Shown: positions 7,178 to 10,875 of the stretch, piece after piece | Layout: every line of letters begins with the position of its first letter | Position numbering within the stretch: position 1 is the first letter of the stretch | NCBI GenBank assembly: GCA_026387595.1 | Contig: JAPLLL010000063.1 | Location: forward strand, 8,663 to 19,537 | Source: Candidatus Omnitrophota bacterium | Lineage (GTDB): Bacteria; Omnitrophota; Gorgyraeia; JABMQH01 | Direction: 5' to 3' | DNA length: 10,875 nt | Position numbers and translations under genes: made by a program | Notes under the pieces: generated by a model | Database searches by the model: none | What the model saw: only the letters and a program-made list of their open reading frames with translations | What the model was told of the DNA's origin: nothing

Positions 7178-8682
7178 TCTATGCGTGGGAATAAAGGCTT
7201 GCCCTTTTTAATTTGGTCGGCGCCGATCTGTCTTAAGATCTCACCGGCTGTGCCCGGCACAAAAGGTTTAAGCGCATGCCCTGCGGCCCTTATTGCGTCT
7301 ACCAGCACTAATATGAATCTCTCAAGCTCTTTGGTCTTGTTTTCCTTGGACAAATTCCAGGGCTTTGTTTCCTCGACATATTTATTGGCCAGGTTTATAA
7401 GTTTCCATACTTCTTCCAGCGCGGCGCTGAAATTGAAATCAGAGCCGGCCGTAAACTTGGCTGCTATCTCATCAGGTAAACTATTTATTTTATTTCTTAT
7501 TTTTTTCTCTTGTTCGTTGACTGGCAACTGGCAACTGGCAACTGGCAACTCTTTAGCCGGGATATTCCCGTCGTAATATTTCTCGATCATAGTGAGCGTC
7601 CGGTACACAAGATTGCCAAGGTCATTCGCCAGGTCGCTGTTCAGCCTGCGGATAACCGCTTCCTCTGAAAAATTCCCATCCAGGCCGAAGGGCACTTCGC
7701 GCAGCAGGAAATACCTGTATACATCAAGCCCGTATTTATCAATCATATCGAGCGGAGCCACGACATTGCCGCGGCTCTTTGACATCTTATCCGCGCCGAT
7801 CATCCACCAGCCGTGCGCGCAGATGGTATCAGGCGGTTTTATGCCCAGGGAATGAAGCATGATGGGCCAATAAACTGCGTGATGGCGCAGTATATCCTTG
7901 CCGATCAAATGAACCACATTCGTATCCTTTCCCCACCAGTCGGAAATGTAGGCGCCCTTATCGTCAAAATGGCCCACCGCGCTGATATAATTTATCAGTG
8001 CGTCAAACCACACATAGGTAACATGGTCCGGGCTAAACGGCAAGGGTATACCCCAGCTCAGGCGCTCTTTGGGGCGGGAAATGCAGAGGTCATTCAGCTC
8101 TTCCCGTAAAAATCCCAAAACTTCGTTGCGTCGGATCTGCGGCCTTATGAAGTCCGGATTTTTTTTTATGTGATCGATGAGCCAGTCTTTATATTTGTTA
8201 AGCTTAAAGAAGTAATTCGTCTCGCTTATCTTTTCAACGGGCCTTTTGCAGTCAGGGCACAGCTGTCCTTCGGCCAGCTGTGATACAAGCCAGAATGTCT
8301 CGCATGGCGTGCAATACCAGCCTTCGTATGTGTCCTTGTAGATATCGCCCTTTTTATAGACGATATCCAGCGCCCTCTGAACAGTGCGTATGTGGCGCTC
8401 TTCGCTTGTCCTTATAAAATCATCGTGGGATATGCCGAGCTTCTTCCATAGGTTCCTGAACTTTACGGAAACCAGGTCCACGAATTCCTGGGCCGCCTGT
8501 CCGGCGGCTTGGGCCTTCTGGCCATGCTCGTCCGTGCCGGTAAGAAAACGCACATTCGCATCCCCCAGTACAGAGCGCATGTGCCGCGCCAGCGTATCCG
8601 CGGCAATAGTCGTATAGGAATGGCCTATATGCGGCGAATCGTTCACATAATAGATCGGGGTTGTCACATAGAATTTGGACAT
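7168..8682 (-). CDS. metG: Methionyl-tRNA synthetase
   Basis: Class I synthetase that charges tRNA-Met with methionine. It has 504 residues. The HIGH motif is exact at 18-21, and KMSKS at 299-303 is followed by RGNVV. The connective domain holds a four-Cys zinc site (C124, C127, C142, C145) with the WYCTPCETFW signature (122-131). The anticodon-binding helical bundle starts near residue 345 and includes TMIEKYYDGNIP (364-375). There is no C-terminal EMAP/tRNA-binding domain, as in many short forms of the enzyme. Residues 379-388 (LPVASCQLPV) come from a 7-base tandem repeat (7520-7550) inserted just after YYDGNIP, where homologues vary in a loop, so activity is probably unaffected. The ATG at 8680-8682 lies three bases after the ricT stop with no clear ribosome binding site. 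Confidence 0.97.
   Translation of the reverse strand: MSKFYVTTPIYYVNDSPHIGHSYTTIAADTLARHMRSVLGDANVRFLTGTDEHGQKAQAAGQAAQEFVDLVSVKFRNLWKKLGISHDDFIRTSEERHIRTVQRALDIVYKKGDIYKDTYEGWYCTPCETFWLVSQLAEGQLCPDCKRPVEKISETNYFFKLNKYKDWLIDHIKKNPDFIRPQIRRNEVLGFLREELNDLCISRPKERLSWGIPLPFSPDHVTYVWFDALINYISAVGHFDDKGAYISDWWGKDTNVVHLIGKDILRHHAVYWPIMLHSLGIKPPDTICAHGWWMIGADKMSKSRGNVVAPLDMIDKYGLDVYRYFLLREVPFGLDGNFSEEAVIRRLNSDLANDLGNLVYRTLTMIEKYYDGNIPAKELPVASCQLPVNEQEKKIRNKINSLPDEIAAKFTAGSDFNFSAALEEVWKLINLANKYVEETKPWNLSKENKTKELERFILVLVDAIRAAGHALKPFVPGTAGEILRQIGADQIKKGKPLFPRIECS
7520..7550 (-). repeat. 7-base tandem repeat inside metG
   Basis: On the coding strand there are four perfect AGTTGCC units plus AGT, 31 bases. 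It is read as LPVASCQLPV in MetG (residues 379-388). It matches the 31-base array in tsaB (160-190) in length, orientation and codon phase, with two differences in the fourth unit. Because seven is not a multiple of three, all three frames give the same cyclic heptapeptide. The opposite strand gives TGNWQLA, so the array has no stop codon in any of six frames. Confidence 0.95.
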
Positions 8683-8685
8683 GAG

Positions 8686-9519
8686 CTATTCTTTGGCTTT
8701 CTTCTCTTTGCTTTTTTCTTTATACTCCATCTCTATCTGCCGGCCGTCTTCGAGGTGCAGCACAACGGTCCTTTTTATCGCGTTTATGCTTACCACTGTG
8801 CCGGAGACGTCCTTCATCTTTATCTTGTCGCCGGGATGCGGCATGCCTGCCATTAATTCTTTATATACGTCATATTCATAGGAAAGGCAGCACATGAGCC
8901 TGCCGCACAACCCCGAGATCTTAGTGGGATTAAGAGAAAGGTTCTGTTCCTTCGCCATCTTTATCGTAACGGGCTTAAAGTCCTTCAAAAATTTCGCGCA
9001 GCACAGGCCGTGGCCGCACGGTCCGAAACCGCCCAGAAGTTTTGCCTCGTCTCGCACGCCTATCTGTTTTAACTCTATCCTTGCCTTGAATATGGCGGCA
9101 AGGTCCTTGACCAGGTTCCTGAAATCCACCCTTGCGTCCGACGTGAAGTAAAACGTGATCTTGCTCCTGTCAAACGAATACTCGGCGTCTATAAGCTTCA
9201 TGGACAAGTTATGTTCCTGGATCTTTTTATCGCAGGTGTCAGTAAGCTCTTTTATCTTGTTCTTATTGCGCTCTATCTGATGCAGGTCGCCCGGCGTTGC
9301 CTTGCGGATCACGCGGAACAAAGGCTGCGCGGCCTGTGGCTGACCTTCTGCGGCCTCAAGCAGTGCCACGGGTTCGGACGCGACTATGCCGTATTCGCTG
9401 CCCCTTTCCCGTTCCACGATAACGCAATCGCCGGTCACAAGCTTTAAATTTGAAGACGCGAGAAAGTTCTCGGTCTTGCCGATCTCTCTTAGTTTAACCG
9501 CTGCTATATTATTATTCAT
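8686..9519 (-). CDS. ricT: RicT/YaaT, PSP1-domain iron-sulfur protein
   Basis: Homologue of Bacillus RicT (YaaT), part of a complex that affects mRNA processing by RNase Y, sporulation and competence there; its role in other phyla is open. It has 277 residues. The PSP1 domain covers roughly 60-150, with the conserved stretch RVDFRNLVKDLAAIFKARIE (130-149). Next comes the Cys-rich core GGFGPCGHGLCCAKFL (163-178) and SGLCGRLMCCLSYE (202-215), giving C168, C173, C174, C205, C210 and C211, which include the iron-sulfur ligands of the family. The C-terminus has a small beta-rich segment (PGDKIKMKDVSGTVV, 229-243) and a lysine-rich tail. The ATG overlaps the holB stop as ATGA; an AGGAG lies upstream but at a long spacing of about 13 bases. 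The holB–ricT pairing is conserved in Firmicutes and elsewhere. Confidence 0.93.
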   Translation of the reverse strand: MNNNIAAVKLREIGKTENFLASSNLKLVTGDCVIVERERGSEYGIVASEPVALLEAAEGQPQAAQPLFRVIRKATPGDLHQIERNKNKIKELTDTCDKKIQEHNLSMKLIDAEYSFDRSKITFYFTSDARVDFRNLVKDLAAIFKARIELKQIGVRDEAKLLGGFGPCGHGLCCAKFLKDFKPVTIKMAKEQNLSLNPTKISGLCGRLMCCLSYEYDVYKELMAGMPHPGDKIKMKDVSGTVVSINAIKRTVVLHLEDGRQIEMEYKEKSKEKKAKE

Positions 9520-10478
9520 GCTGTTATTTTATCTCCTATTCGTATCTTAAGGTTGTTCAGCGCTATCTTGGGCCCGACATTCCTGTCCGCATAATATATC
9601 GCGTCATCCACTTCCTTCAGTATTCCCTCGAGCTGTTCTTCTGAAAACGCATCTTTTATTTCTTTTAACTGAGCGAGCCGGTCGTAATTTACGACAAAAT
9701 CCGCCTTTGCCCCGGATTTTAAAAGAAGCATATCCCTGAACCATGTCTCAACGATCGAGAGCGCGAATATTATCCCCTCTTTCTCCTCCTTAAAGATAAA
9801 AGATGTATCATCCAGCAGGGCCGCCTTTGAATTAAACTCATCGATCACCCTGTTTTTATATTCGAGCGCCCCTTTCCTGCCCGCTGTTACGGCTGCGCCG
9901 CTGCCAGCCAGTTTGGCCAAAAATAGCGCATCCTCCCCGGAAAAACCCTGTTTCTCGGCAAGGCCTACCCTGAGCTTAAGTTCAAGGGGCCCGAATTTTA
10001 TGATCTTGCAGCGCGACCGCACCGTAAGCGGCAGCTCGTCCGGTTTGGAACTTATAAGTACTATAACGGAATCGAGCGGCGGCTCCTCAAGCGTTTTAAG
10101 CAGGCAATTCGCCGCGTCGAGCGTCATCTTGTGGCTGTCCCTGATAATGTAGATCTTTGACCTGGCCTCGTATGGCCTCAGGCTTATCCGCTCCTGCATA
10201 TTTCGTATGGTATCAATATCTATCGAATTGCCGCCTTCAATCCACATGACGTCGGGATGGTTTTTATTCTCTATCTTCAGGCATGGAGCGCACGCGTCGC
10301 AGCAGTCGCCTTTCTTGGAAACGCAGTTCAGCGCCTTTGAAAGCATATGCGCTGTCAGCGCCTTGCCCACCCCGTCAGGCCCCAAAAAAAGATAGGCATG
10401 GCTCAGCCTGCCCGCCTGGAGCGTCTTTTTAAAAAACAGCGTTATGTTATCGTGGCCTTTAATATCTTGAAATGACAT
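9516..10478 (-). CDS. holB: DNA polymerase III delta' subunit
   Basis: AAA+ clamp-loader subunit that, with delta and DnaX, loads the beta clamp onto DNA. It has 320 residues. The Walker A-like loop GPDGVGK (33-39) is followed by Ala rather than Thr/Ser. The Walker B region reads IYIIRDSHKMT (109-119), where active relatives have a DEAD-like box. A DnaX-type zinc module is present (C52, C59/C60, C63, C66), and the sensor/arginine-finger motif SRC is at 155-157 after LPLTVR. The degenerate ATP site together with the kept SRC argues for delta' rather than DnaX, as does the short C-terminus. The ATG at 10476-10478 lies 20 bases inside the end of tmk, with no good ribosome binding site. Placement between tmk and ricT supports holB. 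Confidence 0.93.
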   Translation of the reverse strand: MSFQDIKGHDNITLFFKKTLQAGRLSHAYLFLGPDGVGKALTAHMLSKALNCVSKKGDCCDACAPCLKIENKNHPDVMWIEGGNSIDIDTIRNMQERISLRPYEARSKIYIIRDSHKMTLDAANCLLKTLEEPPLDSVIVLISSKPDELPLTVRSRCKIIKFGPLELKLRVGLAEKQGFSGEDALFLAKLAGSGAAVTAGRKGALEYKNRVIDEFNSKAALLDDTSFIFKEEKEGIIFALSIVETWFRDMLLLKSGAKADFVVNYDRLAQLKEIKDAFSEEQLEGILKEVDDAIYYADRNVGPKIALNNLKIRIGDKITA

Positions 10479-10875
10479 TTAAAACAAGTTTTCTGATATC
10501 CTTCTGAGTATCAGCGATATTTTCCTTTACTTTAATTATTTTAACGCGGCCCGGCTCTTTGCGCACGATCGAAAGATAGCCGCGCCTTACCTTTTTGTGA
10601 TAGGCAGCGTCCTTTTTTTCCATCCTGTCAGCGCCTTTTATTCTGGCGCGCTTTAAACCCGTGGCCGTATCTATGTCCAGGAACACTGTAAGGTCAGGTT
10701 TTAATCCGCCGGAGGCAAGGCTGTTAAGGGCTTTTATCATTTTTACATCAACGCCGCCGGCATAACCCTGATACGCAACAGTTGCTTCGCCGAACCTGTC
10801 ACAGATAACGACCTGATCTTTTTTCAAAGCGGGGCTTATTATCTCTTCTACTATCTGGCTGCGCGCGGCCTCAAA
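10459..10875 (-). CDS. tmk: Thymidylate kinase (5' end cut off)
   Basis: Thymidylate kinase phosphorylates dTMP to dTDP on the way to dTTP. Only the last 138 residues are present: the frame is open to the right edge, so the N-terminal P-loop lies outside the window. The visible part begins FEAARSQIVEEII, matching the family's nucleotide-binding helix. It then shows VVICDRFGEATVAYQGYAGG (22-41) with the DRF motif at 26-28, PDLTVFLDID (60-69) and the lid region RIKGADRMEKKDAAYHKKVR (78-97). A TTG at 10825-10827 would be a false internal start, because homology continues upstream of it. The stop overlaps the holB start by 20 bases. The tmk–holB linkage is common. Confidence 0.95.
   Translation of the reverse strand, partial: FEAARSQIVEEIISPALKKDQVVICDRFGEATVAYQGYAGGVDVKMIKALNSLASGGLKPDLTVFLDIDTATGLKRARIKGADRMEKKDAAYHKKVRRGYLSIVRKEPGRVKIIKVKENIADTQKDIRKLVLNVISRY

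Noticed and set aside
7168..8682. MetG inactivated by the inserted repeat
   Set aside because: The frame is unbroken, HIGH, KMSKS and the zinc Cys are intact, and the insert falls in a variable loop.
10459..10827. A complete short tmk starting at the TTG at 10825-10827
   Set aside because: The frame and clear thymidylate kinase similarity continue upstream to the window edge, so the TTG is an internal Leu codon.

Overview
The window is a dense, single-direction bacterial gene cluster. Every gene I can support lies on the minus strand, so transcription runs from the right end (10875) to the left end (1). In that order the genes are: tmk (start cut off by the window edge), holB, ricT/yaaT (PSP1 family), metG, a tatD–radical SAM fusion, a DUF362/ferredoxin gene split into two frames, polX, mtnA, thiL, tsaE and tsaB (last codons cut off by the window edge). 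Neighbours overlap by 4 to 47 bases or are 2 to 3 bases apart. There is no intergenic stretch long enough to hold a terminator, promoter, RNA gene or mobile element, and no gap near 300 bases. The whole window reads as part of one long, translationally coupled operon.

Two blocks have a familiar order. The right block (tmk–holB–ricT–metG–tatD) matches the order known from Bacillus and many other bacteria: dTMP phosphorylation, clamp-loader subunit, RicT, methionyl-tRNA synthetase, TatD. The left block (thiL–tsaE–tsaB) matches the thiamine-phosphate kinase and tRNA t6A cluster, which usually continues with rimI and tsaD. Between them sit a DUF362/ferredoxin protein, the repair polymerase PolX and the methylthioribose-1-phosphate isomerase MtnA.

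The organism is a bacterium of moderate GC content, probably an uncultivated lineage. Bacteria-only families (PolX with a PHP domain, TsaB/TsaE, HolB, RicT), the TatD-linked radical SAM fusion and two ferredoxin-type clusters fit an anaerobe. Omnitrophota or a related candidate phylum is my best guess from general impression. The sequence itself does not prove it.

I see no obvious new defence or metabolic system. The points most worth a second look are: (1) a 7-base tandem repeat, 31 bases long in both copies, embedded in phase in two unrelated genes (tsaB and metG), where it encodes the same peptide in a presumed surface loop; (2) the DUF362 gene, which is frameshifted and also appears to lack a short conserved stretch; (3) the one-chain fusion of TatD to an uncharacterised radical SAM enzyme; (4) tsaE, which has no ATG start and whose best ribosome binding site points to an AUU codon.
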